This document shows, one piece after another, positions 15,783-24,479 of a stretch of DNA of 64,000 nt. The notes beneath the pieces are model-generated. The model was not told the DNA's origin, made no database searches, and saw only the letters and a program-made list of their open reading frames with translations. The stretch is from Streptomyces sp. NBC_00464 (lineage in GTDB: Bacteria; Actinomycetota; Actinomycetes; Streptomycetales; Streptomycetaceae). The translations under genes were made by a program, and so were the position numbers. How positions within the stretch are numbered: the first letter of the stretch is position 1; the number at the start of each line of letters is the position of its first letter. The DNA lies in contig NZ_CP107899.1 in assembly GCF_036013915.1 (NCBI RefSeq), forward strand, positions 3,286,001 through 3,350,000, written 5' to 3'.

Positions 15783-16460
15783 ATGCGTGACGCGTACCAC
15801 GAGGAACTCGACTCGATCGGCGAGGGACTGGTCGAGATGGCCCGGCTCGTCGGATCGGCGATCGGCCGGGCGACGACATCCATGCTCGACGCCGATCTCA
15901 AGCTCGCGGAGACCGTGATCGCCGCGGACCAGAAGGTCGACGACCTCCAGCACGACCTGGAGGCCAGGGCCATCGCGCTGCTGGCACGCCAGCAGCCGGT
16001 GGCGACCGATCTGCGGATCGTGGTCACCTCGCTGCGGATGAGCGCGGACCTGGAGCGCTCGGGCGACCTCGCCCAGCACGTGGCCAAGCTGACCCGGCTG
16101 CGCTTCCCGCAGTCGGCGGTCCCGCACGACCTGCACGCCACCATCCTGGAGATGGGGCAGCTCGCCCAGCGCCTGATGGCCAAGGCGGCCGAGGTGATCA
16201 TCACCAAGGACGTCGATCTGGCGCTCCAGCTGGAGCAGGACGACGACGAGATGGACCTGCTGCACCGCACGCTGTTCCAGCACCTGATGGACGACCGCTG
16301 GAAGCACGGCATCGAGACGGCCGTCGACGTGACGCTGCTCGGCCGCTACTACGAGCGGTTCGCGGACCACGCCGTCTCGGTGGCCAAGCGCGTCGTCTAC
16401 CTGGTGACGGGCGAGCACGCGGACGAGCTCCAGCAGCAGACACCGGTGGACGGCGCGTAG
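15783..16460 (+). CDS. phoU: Phosphate transport/signalling regulator PhoU
   Basis: 225 residues from ATG 15783 (MRDAYHEELDSI). Two helical PhoU repeats are visible, with the conserved patterns LEARAIALLARQQPVATDLR and ALQLEQDDDEMDLLHR...YYERFADHAVSVAKRVVYLVTGE. PhoU links the Pst phosphate transporter to PhoR and lowers PhoR signalling when phosphate is plentiful. It is divergent from phoR-phoP, with PHO boxes in the shared promoter region. Confidence 0.94.
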   Translation: MRDAYHEELDSIGEGLVEMARLVGSAIGRATTSMLDADLKLAETVIAADQKVDDLQHDLEARAIALLARQQPVATDLRIVVTSLRMSADLERSGDLAQHVAKLTRLRFPQSAVPHDLHATILEMGQLAQRLMAKAAEVIITKDVDLALQLEQDDDEMDLLHRTLFQHLMDDRWKHGIETAVDVTLLGRYYERFADHAVSVAKRVVYLVTGEHADELQQQTPVDGA

Positions 16461-16484
16461 CCCTCCGTACGGGACGCCGGGATA

Positions 16485-16510
16485 CGCACACGTGTTCCTG
16501 CGCGTGTGCG
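16485..16510 (+). terminator. Hairpin after phoU
   Basis: Eight-bp inverted repeat (16485-16492 and 16503-16510) about 25 bases beyond the phoU stop codon. It is a weak candidate terminator. Confidence 0.4.
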
Positions 16511-16630
16511 CCGTTGATGCGCCCGCCCGGCTGGGCATGCAATGGGGTGGGGCGGCACGACTTGTCCGTACGCCCCGGCCGTGGGCCCCGTGCGGGCATG
16601 CGGCCCTGTCGTACACCTTGAGGAGGAACC

Positions 16631-16780
16631 ATGGCCGATTCCCCCACGACCGAACCCCAGCAGGAGACACCCGCCGATGTGGCGCACCGAGGCGTCTTCG
16701 GTGCCTGCGGATGTGGATCGGGCTGCGGGTGCGGCTGCCAGTCCGGAGCCCCGTGCCAGTGCGGCGGCTGCTCCGGCTGA
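16631..16780 (+). CDS. 49-residue Cys-rich, metallothionein-like peptide
   Basis: A near-perfect ribosome-binding site (AGGAGGAACC) precedes ATG 16631. The first 24 residues are ordinary and polar. The C-terminal half is Cys/Gly-rich with eight cysteines at residues 26, 28, 32, 34, 36, 42, 44 and 47, mostly in C-x-C pairs (CGCG, CGCGC, CQCGGC). This spacing is typical of small metallothioneins that bind Cu(I), Zn(II) or Cd(II) through thiolates. No hydrophobic signal is visible, so it is probably cytoplasmic. It lies between phoU and a convergent MFS gene and is followed by a strong hairpin. The family is an inference from composition. Confidence 0.72.
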   Translation: MADSPTTEPQQETPADVAHRGVFGACGCGSGCGCGCQSGAPCQCGGCSG

Positions 16781-16800
16781 CGGGCGCGCGCAACGGCAAC

Positions 16801-16836
16801 GGGCGCCCCGCGCGGAACGGTCCGCGCGGGGCGCCC
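16801..16836. terminator. Strong hairpin after the Cys-rich peptide gene
   Basis: Perfect 16-bp inverted repeat (16801-16816 and 16821-16836) around a 4-nt loop, 20 bases after the peptide stop codon. It may also end the convergent MFS transcript. Confidence 0.75.
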
Positions 16837-16848
16837 CCGGGCCCCGGC

Positions 16849-16938
16849 CGGCCCGCCCGCTCCACGACGGGCCCGGGTCAGCCCGCCCGCTCCACGACCG
16901 GCTCGGGTCAGCCCGCCCGCTCCACGACCGGCTCGGGG
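16849..16938. repeat. 30-bp tandem repeat spanning the MFS stop codon
   Basis: A 30-bp unit (core TCCACGACCGGCTCGGGTCA) is tandemly repeated: 16861-16890, 16891-16920 and a partial copy from 16921, with flanking half-units. The stop codon of the minus-strand MFS gene (16908-16910) lies in one copy. The next copy downstream repeats the same last codons plus stop. It looks like a local duplication of the gene's 3' end. Confidence 0.8.
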
Positions 16939-18221
16939 CCCTCCACGACGCGGGCCGGTCCGCTCTCCGCCACGGCGGCGGGGGCCTCTGCCGCACCGTC
17001 CTGCGGCAGGCTCCGCATCAGCAGCCAGTACCCGAACGCCGCCGCGGTGCCCAGGACCGCGCAGGTCCCCCACAGCCAGCCGGCCCCGAAGCGGTCGATC
17101 ACCACACCGGACATCAGCGGGGCGACGAGCGCCGCCGCCGACCAGGACAGGGTGTACATGCCCTGGTAGCGGCCCCGGCCGTGGGCCGGTGCGAGCTGGA
17201 CGACCAGGCCGTTCTGCACGGGCGCGTTGACGATCTCGGCGATGGTCCAGACGCAGATGGTCAGCGCGTACACCGCGACCGATCCGGCGAAGGCCGTCAG
17301 CCCGAAGCCGTACCCGGCGAGCAGCGACGACACGACGAGCAGCCGGCGCGGGTCGCGGCTCTGGATGAACCGGGTGACCGGGATCTGCAGCACCACGATG
17401 AGGACGCCGTTGACGGCGACCGCCGTACCGAAGTCGGAGCTGCTGAACCCGTCCGCCCCCATGGCCACCGGCAGCCCCACGTACCCCTGCTGGAAGATCA
17501 GGGCGATCACGAACGACAGGCCGACGACACCCATGAACCGCCCGTCGCGCAGCACCGTGCCGAGACGCACGTCGTCGGAGGAGACGGCTGCTGCGGCGTC
17601 GTTCGGAACCGCGGACACGGCCTTCTCCGGCCGGGACTCCGGCACCTTCATGAAGACGACGACCGCGCAGACGAGCGTCATCACCGCCTCGCCGACGAAG
17701 CCCGCGAGATAGCTGTACTCGGCGATGAACCCGGCCCCGGCGGACGAGACCGCGAACCCCAGGTTGATCGCCCAGTAGTTGAGCGAGAAGGCCCGCACCC
17801 GGTCCTTGGCGGGGACGATGTCGGCGATCATCGCCTGGACCGCGGGCCGTGAGGCGTTGCTGGCCATGCCGACGACGAAGGCCACGGCGGCGATCGCCAC
17901 CGGATGGACCATGAAGCCGAGCACCGCCACCGACACCGCGGTCGAGAGCTGCGCGATCAGCATCGTGGGCCGCCGGCCGAACCGGTCCGTCATCACCCCG
18001 GCCCCGAGCGAGGAGACGACCCCGCCGAGCCCGTGCAGCGCGGCGACCAGACCGGCGTACGAGGCGGAGTAGCCCCGGTCCAGCGTCAGGTACAGGGCCA
18101 TGAAGGTGGCGACGAACGCCCCGAGGCGGTTGACCAGGGTGCTGGTCCACAGCCACCAGAACTCCCTGGGGAGCCCGGAGACCGTTTCACGGGTGGCCCG
18201 TCTGAGACCGGCGACAGACAT
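16908..18221 (-). CDS. MFS transporter (MDR-type exporter)
   Basis: 437 residues from ATG 18221, preceded by GGGGGGAA. About twelve hydrophobic segments are visible, with the MFS signature GAGVMTDRFGRRPTMLIAQL after segment 2 and FIQSRDPRRLLVVSSLL at mid-protein. It is probably a proton-coupled exporter of unknown substrate. The last ~30 residues (EGPEPVVERAG) are encoded partly by a 30-bp tandem repeat that continues past the stop. The gene is convergent with the Cys-rich peptide gene and divergent from gpmA. Confidence 0.85.
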   Translation of the reverse strand: MSVAGLRRATRETVSGLPREFWWLWTSTLVNRLGAFVATFMALYLTLDRGYSASYAGLVAALHGLGGVVSSLGAGVMTDRFGRRPTMLIAQLSTAVSVAVLGFMVHPVAIAAVAFVVGMASNASRPAVQAMIADIVPAKDRVRAFSLNYWAINLGFAVSSAGAGFIAEYSYLAGFVGEAVMTLVCAVVVFMKVPESRPEKAVSAVPNDAAAAVSSDDVRLGTVLRDGRFMGVVGLSFVIALIFQQGYVGLPVAMGADGFSSSDFGTAVAVNGVLIVVLQIPVTRFIQSRDPRRLLVVSSLLAGYGFGLTAFAGSVAVYALTICVWTIAEIVNAPVQNGLVVQLAPAHGRGRYQGMYTLSWSAAALVAPLMSGVVIDRFGAGWLWGTCAVLGTAAAFGYWLLMRSLPQDGAAEAPAAVAESGPARVVEGPEPVVERAG

Positions 18222-18428
18222 ACGGGTTCCCCCCGGGACGTACGGAATCGAATACGGGCGGTAAGAGGTCCGCCAGCGGTCCGAACATTACAAATCCGGG
18301 ATTCGGCCCTGCCACTCAATTGACGGCAGCCGTCAATCGGAACCGCCCCGCCCTTGGCGCGCCCACCGCCCTGTCCGCCCTGTGACCGGGCGCGCGCGGC
18401 CCGTACGGGTTCGATTACGCTCGGACCC

Positions 18429-19190
18429 ATGGCCGACGCACCGTACAAGTTGATCCTCCTCCGCCACGGCGAGAGCGAATGGAACGCGAAGAACCTGTTC
18501 ACCGGATGGGTGGACGTCAACCTCACCGAGAAGGGCGAGAAGGAGGCGGTCCGCGGCGGTGAGCTGCTCAAGGACGCCGGCCTGCTCCCCGATGTACTGC
18601 ACACCTCGCTCCAGAAGCGCGCCATCCGCACCGCCCAGCTCGCGCTGGAGTCCGCGGACCGCCACTGGATCCCCGTCCACCGCTCCTGGCGGCTGAACGA
18701 GCGCCATTACGGCGCCCTGCAGGGCAAGGACAAGGCGCAGACGCTCGCCGAGTTCGGCGAGGAGCAGTTCATGCTCTGGCGCCGCTCGTACGACACCCCG
18801 CCGCCCGCCCTGGAGGACGGTACCGAGTTCTCCCAGAGCGACGACGCGCGCTACGCGACGATCCCGCCGGAGCTGCGCCCGCGCACGGAGTGCCTCAAGG
18901 ACGTCGTCGACCGCATGCTGCCGTACTGGTACGACGGCATCGTCCCGGACCTGCTCGACGGCAAGACGGTCCTGGTCGCCGCGCACGGCAACAGCCTCCG
19001 GGCCCTGGTCAAGCACCTCGACGGTGTCTCGGACGCCGACATCGCGGGCCTGAACATCCCGACGGGCATCCCGCTCGCGTACGAACTGGACGAGAACTTC
19101 CGCCCGTTGAAGCCGGGCGGCACCTACCTCGACCCGGACGCGGCGAAGGCGGCCATCGAGGCCGTGAAGAACCAGGGCAAGAAGAAGTAG
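18429..19190 (+). CDS. gpmA: 2,3-bisphosphoglycerate-dependent phosphoglycerate mutase
   Basis: 253 residues, the normal dPGM length. [10 protein letters not shown] carries the catalytic phospho-histidine, ERHYGALQG the conserved acid/arginine region, and [15 protein letters not shown] the second catalytic histidine. It interconverts 3- and 2-phosphoglycerate in glycolysis and gluconeogenesis. The start ATG 18429 ([15 protein letters not shown]) is standard. A strong intrinsic terminator follows. Confidence 0.96.
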   Translation: MADAPYKLILLRHGESEWNAKNLFTGWVDVNLTEKGEKEAVRGGELLKDAGLLPDVLHTSLQKRAIRTAQLALESADRHWIPVHRSWRLNERHYGALQGKDKAQTLAEFGEEQFMLWRRSYDTPPPALEDGTEFSQSDDARYATIPPELRPRTECLKDVVDRMLPYWYDGIVPDLLDGKTVLVAAHGNSLRALVKHLDGVSDADIAGLNIPTGIPLAYELDENFRPLKPGGTYLDPDAAKAAIEAVKNQGKKK

Positions 19191-19201
19191 CCCCAGCGAT
19201 C

Positions 19202-19245
19202 AAGCCCCTGACCCGCGCCTACGGTGCGGGTCAGGGGCTTTTTCC
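19202..19245 (+). terminator. Intrinsic terminator after gpmA
   Basis: Perfect 15-bp stem (19202-19216 and 19226-19240) with a 9-nt loop, followed at once by a T-tract (CTTTTTCC). It starts 12 bases after the gpmA stop codon and is one of the few classical terminators in the window. Confidence 0.88.
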
Positions 19246-19331
19246 GTTCTGGCCCCGGCGCGGCCGGAAGTGACGTGCCTCACGGCGCGTCGTACCCTGT
19301 GGCGCATGCGGGGAGAGCGGGGAGAACAACC

Positions 19332-19580
19332 ATGAGTGAGCCCCTGAAGACCTTTGTCGGTGGCGCCGAGGTCGAGGTGCCCAACAGCATCCCGACCATC
19401 CGCGACGCCCTGCCCGAGGCGAGACGCGAGGAGTTCGACCGCGCCATCAACGAGGCCGGGGTGCACGAGATCCAGGCCGTGATGCGGCACTGGATGCTGG
19501 AGGCCGTACCCGATCCGGAGGCCGAGCGGATCCTGGACCGGCTGGCGCGGGACGAGGCCGAGAGGCGGAGCGTCGCTTGA
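19332..19580 (+). CDS. Small antitoxin-like protein (first gene of a TA-like pair)
   Basis: 82 residues from ATG 19332 (MSEPLKTFVGGAEVEVP), with GGGGAGAA just upstream. It is acidic and helical. The segment IPTIRDALPEARREEFDRAINEAG resembles short actinobacterial proteins paired with RelE-like partners (I recall DUF6247-type proteins; not verified). Its stop overlaps the TTG start of the next gene as TTGA (19577-19580), so the pair is translationally coupled. An antitoxin role is inferred from size, charge and context. Confidence 0.6.
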   Translation: MSEPLKTFVGGAEVEVPNSIPTIRDALPEARREEFDRAINEAGVHEIQAVMRHWMLEAVPDPEAERILDRLARDEAERRSVA

Positions 19581-19819
19581 GCTTCCGGATCTCCTACGCG
19601 CCGCCCGCCGACGACACCCTGGCCAAGATGCGGGACGGCGACACCTTCCGGGACGAGATGGCGCGCACGCTGGGGCGTGAGCCCTACGGGCACGGCTCGT
19701 CCGCCGTCAAGGGCGAGCACGATCGCCGCGAGGCGACCGTTGCCGGGGCGATCGTGCTCTACTACGTCTCCGGATCGGTCCTGACCGTCACCGTGGTGCG
19801 GCTCGTCCCGCTTCCCTGA
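19577..19819 (+). CDS. RelE/ParE-like small toxin candidate
   Basis: 80 residues from TTG 19577. The fold pattern matches RelE/ParE toxins: N-terminal FRISYAPPADDTLAKM, a central basic region, then EATVAGAIVLYYVSGSVLTVTVVRLV, where the family has two adjacent beta strands. RelE-type toxins cleave mRNA on the ribosome and ParE-type toxins poison gyrase; the target cannot be told here. The only basic catalytic candidates are scattered Arg, Lys and His residues. It lies directly after the small acidic partner in a four-base overlap. Confidence 0.58.
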   Translation: MSFRISYAPPADDTLAKMRDGDTFRDEMARTLGREPYGHGSSAVKGEHDRREATVAGAIVLYYVSGSVLTVTVVRLVPLP

Positions 19820-19826
19820 CCGGCCC

Positions 19827-20615
19827 TCAGGCGAGCTTGGCGGCCTGGGCGTCGATCACGGCGGTCGGCATGTCGAAGTCGCCGCCCGCACCGGAGGCGC
19901 CCAGGTTGAGCGAGCTCAGCGAGGCGAGCGTGGTGCCCTTGCGGATCTGAATGAGCTTCATCGCGGTCTTCTCGCCGTCCGCCTCGACCGTCACCGTCCA
20001 CGCGACGGCTTCCTCGCCGCCCTTGACCGGCACCTCGGCGATCTTGGAGATCTTCTGCTTCGAGCCGGCCGCGGTGAGGGTGAAGCCGGAGGCGCAGTCG
20101 GTCGCGGCGGTCCGCAGACCTGCCAGCGTCTCCTCGGCGCCCTTGCCGTCGTACGAGGCGAGCGTGGCGAGCGTCGTCGTGATGTCGAAGGCCGCCTTGA
20201 ACGCCTCCGCCGGGTCGTCGCTCTCCTTGTCGCCGCCCGTCTGCGGCTCGCTGATGACCTTGCGCTGCGTGGACGCGGCCGGCTGGCCGGCCTTGGCGCC
20301 CATCAGGGCGTCGCCGAACACGTCACAGGCGGCCTTGTCGGCGGTGACGTCGGCGGCGGCGACGGCGTCCGCCGGACCGGCCTTGGTGATCTTGTGACCC
20401 TTGACGTCACCCTGGGCCAGCGAGGCCTTCTCCAGCTCGGCCGCGGTCTGCGCCTTGGCACCGGAGGTGTCCGCGGGCTTGGCGGAGGCGGAGCCCGCCT
20501 TGCCGTCGTCCTTGCCCGCGGCGTCGTCGGCGTCCGACCCGCAGGCCGCGGTGAGCAGGGCCAGGGACATCACGGTGGCAGCAACGGCGGTACGGCGTAT
20601 GGCAGTGGGTCGCAT
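19827..20615 (-). CDS. Secreted lipoprotein of unknown function
   Basis: 262 residues from ATG 20615. The signal peptide has two arginines and a lipobox at Cys25 (LALLTAAC), followed by an Asp/Ala/Lys-rich flexible linker to about residue 65. The remainder is a soluble alpha/beta domain with two internal cysteines (DKAACDVFGDAL and TDCASGF). No enzyme motif is visible. Streptomyces encode many such lipoproteins, some of the LpqN/LpqH type. The gene is convergent with the TA-like pair. Confidence 0.75.
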   Translation of the reverse strand: MRPTAIRRTAVAATVMSLALLTAACGSDADDAAGKDDGKAGSASAKPADTSGAKAQTAAELEKASLAQGDVKGHKITKAGPADAVAAADVTADKAACDVFGDALMGAKAGQPAASTQRKVISEPQTGGDKESDDPAEAFKAAFDITTTLATLASYDGKGAEETLAGLRTAATDCASGFTLTAAGSKQKISKIAEVPVKGGEEAVAWTVTVEADGEKTAMKLIQIRKGTTLASLSSLNLGASGAGGDFDMPTAVIDAQAAKLA

Positions 20616-20859
20616 GGCCCGTCCTTCTGTCTCAAGGTGTTTCGCCCGCACGAGAGCGGCCGGCACCGGGTTCGGCGCGGCGGTGAGGAATCGTGGGGGT
20701 TTGCCAACTCTATGAGCAGGCTGTGGTTTGGCAATCCGGCATAGCGGGAATCGCACGTGATCGTGACGACGTCGTGATCACCCCACGAGAGCTCTGAACT
20801 GGGCATTTGGCACAGACAGCAGCAACACGTCCCGGGTGACCGCTCGAAGGGGCTCGCTG

Positions 20860-21870
20860 ATGCCGATGGATTCCGTGCTGTCCGCCGCGCTCGGTTCCGC
20901 AGGGGTGGCCCCGGAACTGGTCGCCTCCTGCGTCCCACTGGCCGGGGGCACGTACAACGCCGTCACCCGCGTCGGTCTCACCGACGGCCGCCGGTGGGTG
21001 GTGAAGACGCCGCCGCCGGCCCTCGCGAGCTGTCTCGCGTACGAGCGCGATCTGCTGGTCAACGAGGTCGCGTTCTACACCGCGGCGGCCGGACTCGCCG
21101 GGGAGACCGCCGTCCCCGCCGTCGTCCACAGCGGACTCGACCCGGCCACCCCCGGGGGCGCATACGTGATCATGACGGAGCGCCCGGGGCAGCCCTGGCA
21201 CGAGGTCGCCGAGGCCCTGGCCGACGGTGAGGCGCAGCGGCTGCGCACGGAGCTCGGGCGGATCGTCGGCCGGCTGCACACCGTGCCGGGGCCGGGCGGT
21301 TTCGGCTACCCGTCCGCGGCGCTCGGCCCGTTGGCCCCCACGTGGCGGGGTGCGTTCACGGCGATGACCGGTGCGGTGCTGGACGACGCGGAGACGTACG
21401 GGGCAAGGCTGCCGCGTACGGCCGCGGACATCCGCCGCCGGCTCGACGCCGCTTCGTACGTACTGGACGACGTGACGCGCCCCGCCCTGGTCCACTTCGA
21501 CCTGTGGCAGGGCAACATCCTGGTCGCCGGGGAGCCGGGGGCGCGGCGGATCGGGGGGATCATCGACGGGGAGCGGATGTTCTGGGGCGACCCGGCCGCC
21601 GACTTCGTGTCGCTCGCCCTGTTCGGGGACATGGAGGAGGACAAGGACTTCCTCGCCGGTTACGGGGAGTCGGCGCCGGGTGGGCCCGTGGAGTTCGACG
21701 CCTCGTTGCGGCTGCGGCTGGCGCTGTACCGCGCGTATCTCTACCTGATCATGCTGGTGGAGACGGTGCCCAGGGAGGCGGACGCGGAGCAGCTCGCGTG
21801 GACGTGGAACGAGGTGGCGCCGCGGCTCGAAGTGGCCCTCGACGAAGTGGAGTCGGCGCTGCGGGGCTGA
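20860..21870 (+). CDS. Fructosamine-kinase/APH-like phosphotransferase
   Basis: 336 residues from ATG 20860, with AAGGGG 7 bases upstream; upstream GTG 20836 is an alternative. The kinase-like pattern shows GGTYNAVTRV and WVVKTP (ATP lobe), the Brenner motif VHFDLWQGNILV (catalytic Asp) and IIDGERMFWGDPAADFVSL (metal Asp). This most resembles fructosamine kinases and aminoglycoside phosphotransferase-like proteins that deglycate or phosphorylate small amines. The physiological substrate is unknown. A methyltransferase gene follows on the same strand. Confidence 0.8.
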   Translation: MPMDSVLSAALGSAGVAPELVASCVPLAGGTYNAVTRVGLTDGRRWVVKTPPPALASCLAYERDLLVNEVAFYTAAAGLAGETAVPAVVHSGLDPATPGGAYVIMTERPGQPWHEVAEALADGEAQRLRTELGRIVGRLHTVPGPGGFGYPSAALGPLAPTWRGAFTAMTGAVLDDAETYGARLPRTAADIRRRLDAASYVLDDVTRPALVHFDLWQGNILVAGEPGARRIGGIIDGERMFWGDPAADFVSLALFGDMEEDKDFLAGYGESAPGGPVEFDASLRLRLALYRAYLYLIMLVETVPREADAEQLAWTWNEVAPRLEVALDEVESALRG

Positions 21871-21951
21871 TGGGCACTGCCGTCGGGGGCGCTCGCGCCG
21901 ATCACGGGATGAGCGGTGCCTCCGGGGGATCAGGCACGCTAGCCTCGGGCG

Positions 21952-22719
21952 ATGCCCGAGACATCAGTGGCGCACTTCTATGACGAACTGGCCGACGACT
22001 ACCACCTGATCTACTCCGACTGGGATGCGAGCATCCGTCGGCAGGGCGGCGCCCTGGACGCCCTGATCGGCCAGGATCGCGCGGCGGTGCTCGACTGTTC
22101 CTGCGGTATCGGCACGCAGGCCATCGGCCTGGCGCTGCACGGGCACCGGGTCACCGGGACCGACCTCAGCCCCCGCGCCGCCGCCCGCGCCGCCCGAGAG
22201 GCCGCCGGCAGAAGGCTGAGCCTGCGCACGGCCGCCGCCGACATGCGACGTCTCCCGTTTCCCGATGCCCGGTTCGACACGGTCGTCTGCGCCGACAACT
22301 CGCTGCCTCACCTGCTGACCGAGCAGGATGTGCTCGCCGCCCTGGCCGAGATGCGCCGCGTGCTGCGTCCCGACGGCCTGCTGCTGGTCAGCACGCGCCC
22401 CTACGACGACCTGCTGCGCGACTGCCCGGCTTCGACTTCTCCACAGGTTCACCGGACCACCGACGACGGGGAACGAACCGTCACCTTCCAGCTCTGGCAC
22501 TGGCACGACGACGGCGAGCACTACGACCTGGAGCACTTCCAACTCCTTCCGACAGAAGGCGAATGGCGCGTCCAGGTCCGCCGTACTGCTTACTGGGCGA
22601 TCGGTCAGGACCGGCTGGCCGGCCTCGCAGCCGAGGCCGGGTTCGCCGGCCCCGAGTGGCGGATGCCGCAGGAGACGGGCTTCTTCCAGCCGCTGCTCAT
22701 GGCCCGCGCCGGCCGGTAG
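21952..22719 (+). CDS. Class I SAM-dependent methyltransferase
   Basis: 255 residues. It begins with YDELADDYHLIYSDWDASIRRQG, typical of glycine/sarcosine N-methyltransferase-like enzymes. SAM motif I is VLDCSCGIGTQAIGLALHGHRVTGTDLS. The acidic post-I residues, the RFDTVVCADNSLPHLL motif and the MRRVLRPDGLLLVSTRPYD motif follow. The substrate is unknown. It lies 81 bp after the kinase-like gene and may share its transcript. Confidence 0.85.
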   Translation: MPETSVAHFYDELADDYHLIYSDWDASIRRQGGALDALIGQDRAAVLDCSCGIGTQAIGLALHGHRVTGTDLSPRAAARAAREAAGRRLSLRTAAADMRRLPFPDARFDTVVCADNSLPHLLTEQDVLAALAEMRRVLRPDGLLLVSTRPYDDLLRDCPASTSPQVHRTTDDGERTVTFQLWHWHDDGEHYDLEHFQLLPTEGEWRVQVRRTAYWAIGQDRLAGLAAEAGFAGPEWRMPQETGFFQPLLMARAGR

Positions 22720-22752
22720 CCGACTCCGCCTTTCGGCCTGGGAGGCAAGGGG

Positions 22753-24456
22753 TCAGCGCCCCAGCGCCCGTTGGGCGTCGTGCAGGTTGGCCGGGCGGAC
22801 GGCCTCCGGGGTGCCGTAGGCCTCCAGGCGGGTGTGCAGGTCGCCGGTGAAGTCGGGGACGTCGATCTGGTCGAACTCCGTCACCTCGCTCACCCCGACG
22901 GTCGCGCTGTACGGGGCGAGGCCGTCGATCCGCATGAGGCCGGCCCGGCCGTTGGTGACGCGGATGTTCCAGTGCGTGAAGCGGGCGCCGAACAGCGGTC
23001 CGGCGCTTGCGTCGCCGCCGTGGCGCCCGTTGTTGTTGACGGTGATGTCGGTGCGGACGTTGGCGAACGGCATCCCGCGGTGCGAGTCGAAGGTGCCCAT
23101 CTCCATCACGCCGCGCGACCACACGTTGTAGCTCGACAGGCCCTCGACGTTGATGCCGTGCAGCTGCGTCCCGGCCGGCGCGGGGACGGTGCGCTGCTCG
23201 ATGGTGAAGTCCTCGATCAGGTTGTCGTGGCTGCCCTCGCGGCAGTAGTACGGGTGGTGCGCGCCCCGGCCCGCGACCTTGGTGCGGCGCAGGGTGCAGG
23301 CGGAGGCACCGATGAGGCCGAAGCCGTTGTCGACGTGGCGGACGGTGATGTCGTCGGCCCAGCAGTCGTACGCGCACTGGAACGCGACGCCGTTGTAGCC
23401 CTTGTCGAGCAGGTGCGGCGACTGCGGGGTCTCCACCGCTTCGAGGGTGAGCCCCTCGACGCCGGAGCCGGTGAGCGGAGTGGCGAGGGTGGTGAGGCGG
23501 GGGTCCCACTCGGGGCGGACGTCGAGCGGGAGGGGGCGCTCCAGGGTGACCTTGCGGCCGTGCACGGCGGTGATGCGGACCGGCCACTCGTAGGGGACGT
23601 ACGAGGTCAGCTTCGTCTTGTCGTCCCAGTAGTACGCCTCGGGACCCGCGCCGCCGCCCGCCATGTGCTCCAGGAGGGTGTGCGCGGAGTCGTCGGCCAG
23701 GCGGAGGAGGACGAGTGCGCCGCGCTTCAGCTTGCGGGCGTCGTCGACGGTGATCGTACGGTCGCCGAGGCGGGCGGGGGCGACGGTGGTCAGGGTCTCC
23801 CACTCGTCGCGCTTGTTGCCGGTCCAGCCCTCGAAGGGCCAGGCCTTCGCCTTGATGGCGTCGGTGAGCGAGGTCCAACGGGCCTCGGGGCAGAGCCAGA
23901 CGATGCCGCCCGCCCAGGACCAGCTGGACTTGTCGCCGCCGTAGCGGCTGCCGTACACGCCGATGAGCTCGGTGAGGTTCTTCGTCGCGTGCAGCGTGGT
24001 GCGGCCACTGCCCGCGCCGCGCAGCACGACGTCGCTGTGGCCGATGCGGATGATGTCGTCGATGCGGTACGTGCCCTCGGGGACGATCACCGTGCCGCCG
24101 CCGTGCTCTCCGGCGGCGGCGATGGCGCGGTTGATCGCGGGGGCGGAGTCGGCGGAGCCGTCCGGCTGCGCGCCGTGGTCCAGGACGTTGACGGTGAAGC
24201 CGTGGCCGGTGCGGTGACGCGGCAGGTCGGAGCCGCTGCGGTAGCCGGCCCGGCCGATGAACGGAATCTGCGGGTGCGTGAAGGGCGCTGCGGTGAACTC
24301 CCGCCAGAGCGGGGTGGGCCGCGGCCGGCGGCCGGTCGCGGGGGTGGCCGCGGCGAGGGCTGTCCCGCCGCCGAGCGTTCCGGTGGCCGCGGCCGCGGCG
24401 ACGGCCACCGCACTGCCGAGAAGTCCCCGCCTGCTGATGTTCCCGTTGATCGCCAT
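22753..24456 (-). CDS. Tat-secreted right-handed beta-helix protein (pectate-lyase/GH28-like)
   Basis: 567 residues. A twin-arginine signal (NISRRGLLGSAVAVAAAAA) ends near residue 38. The segment FTVNVLDHGAQPDGSADSAPAINRAIAAAGEHGGGTVIVPEGTYRI is the classic start of a pectate-lyase-3/GH28-type beta-helix. Repeating strands follow (VEGLTLEAVETPQSPHL, ADDITVRHVDNGFGLIGA, HDNLIEDFTIEQ, THWNIRVTNG). It is probably an extracellular polysaccharide lyase or hydrolase; the exact activity cannot be read. Two inverted repeats upstream of the start suggest a dedicated repressor. Confidence 0.82.
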   Translation of the reverse strand: MAINGNISRRGLLGSAVAVAAAAATGTLGGGTALAAATPATGRRPRPTPLWREFTAAPFTHPQIPFIGRAGYRSGSDLPRHRTGHGFTVNVLDHGAQPDGSADSAPAINRAIAAAGEHGGGTVIVPEGTYRIDDIIRIGHSDVVLRGAGSGRTTLHATKNLTELIGVYGSRYGGDKSSWSWAGGIVWLCPEARWTSLTDAIKAKAWPFEGWTGNKRDEWETLTTVAPARLGDRTITVDDARKLKRGALVLLRLADDSAHTLLEHMAGGGAGPEAYYWDDKTKLTSYVPYEWPVRITAVHGRKVTLERPLPLDVRPEWDPRLTTLATPLTGSGVEGLTLEAVETPQSPHLLDKGYNGVAFQCAYDCWADDITVRHVDNGFGLIGASACTLRRTKVAGRGAHHPYYCREGSHDNLIEDFTIEQRTVPAPAGTQLHGINVEGLSSYNVWSRGVMEMGTFDSHRGMPFANVRTDITVNNNGRHGGDASAGPLFGARFTHWNIRVTNGRAGLMRIDGLAPYSATVGVSEVTEFDQIDVPDFTGDLHTRLEAYGTPEAVRPANLHDAQRALGR

Positions 24457-24479
24457 GAGCCCGATCCGCCTCTCGTATA

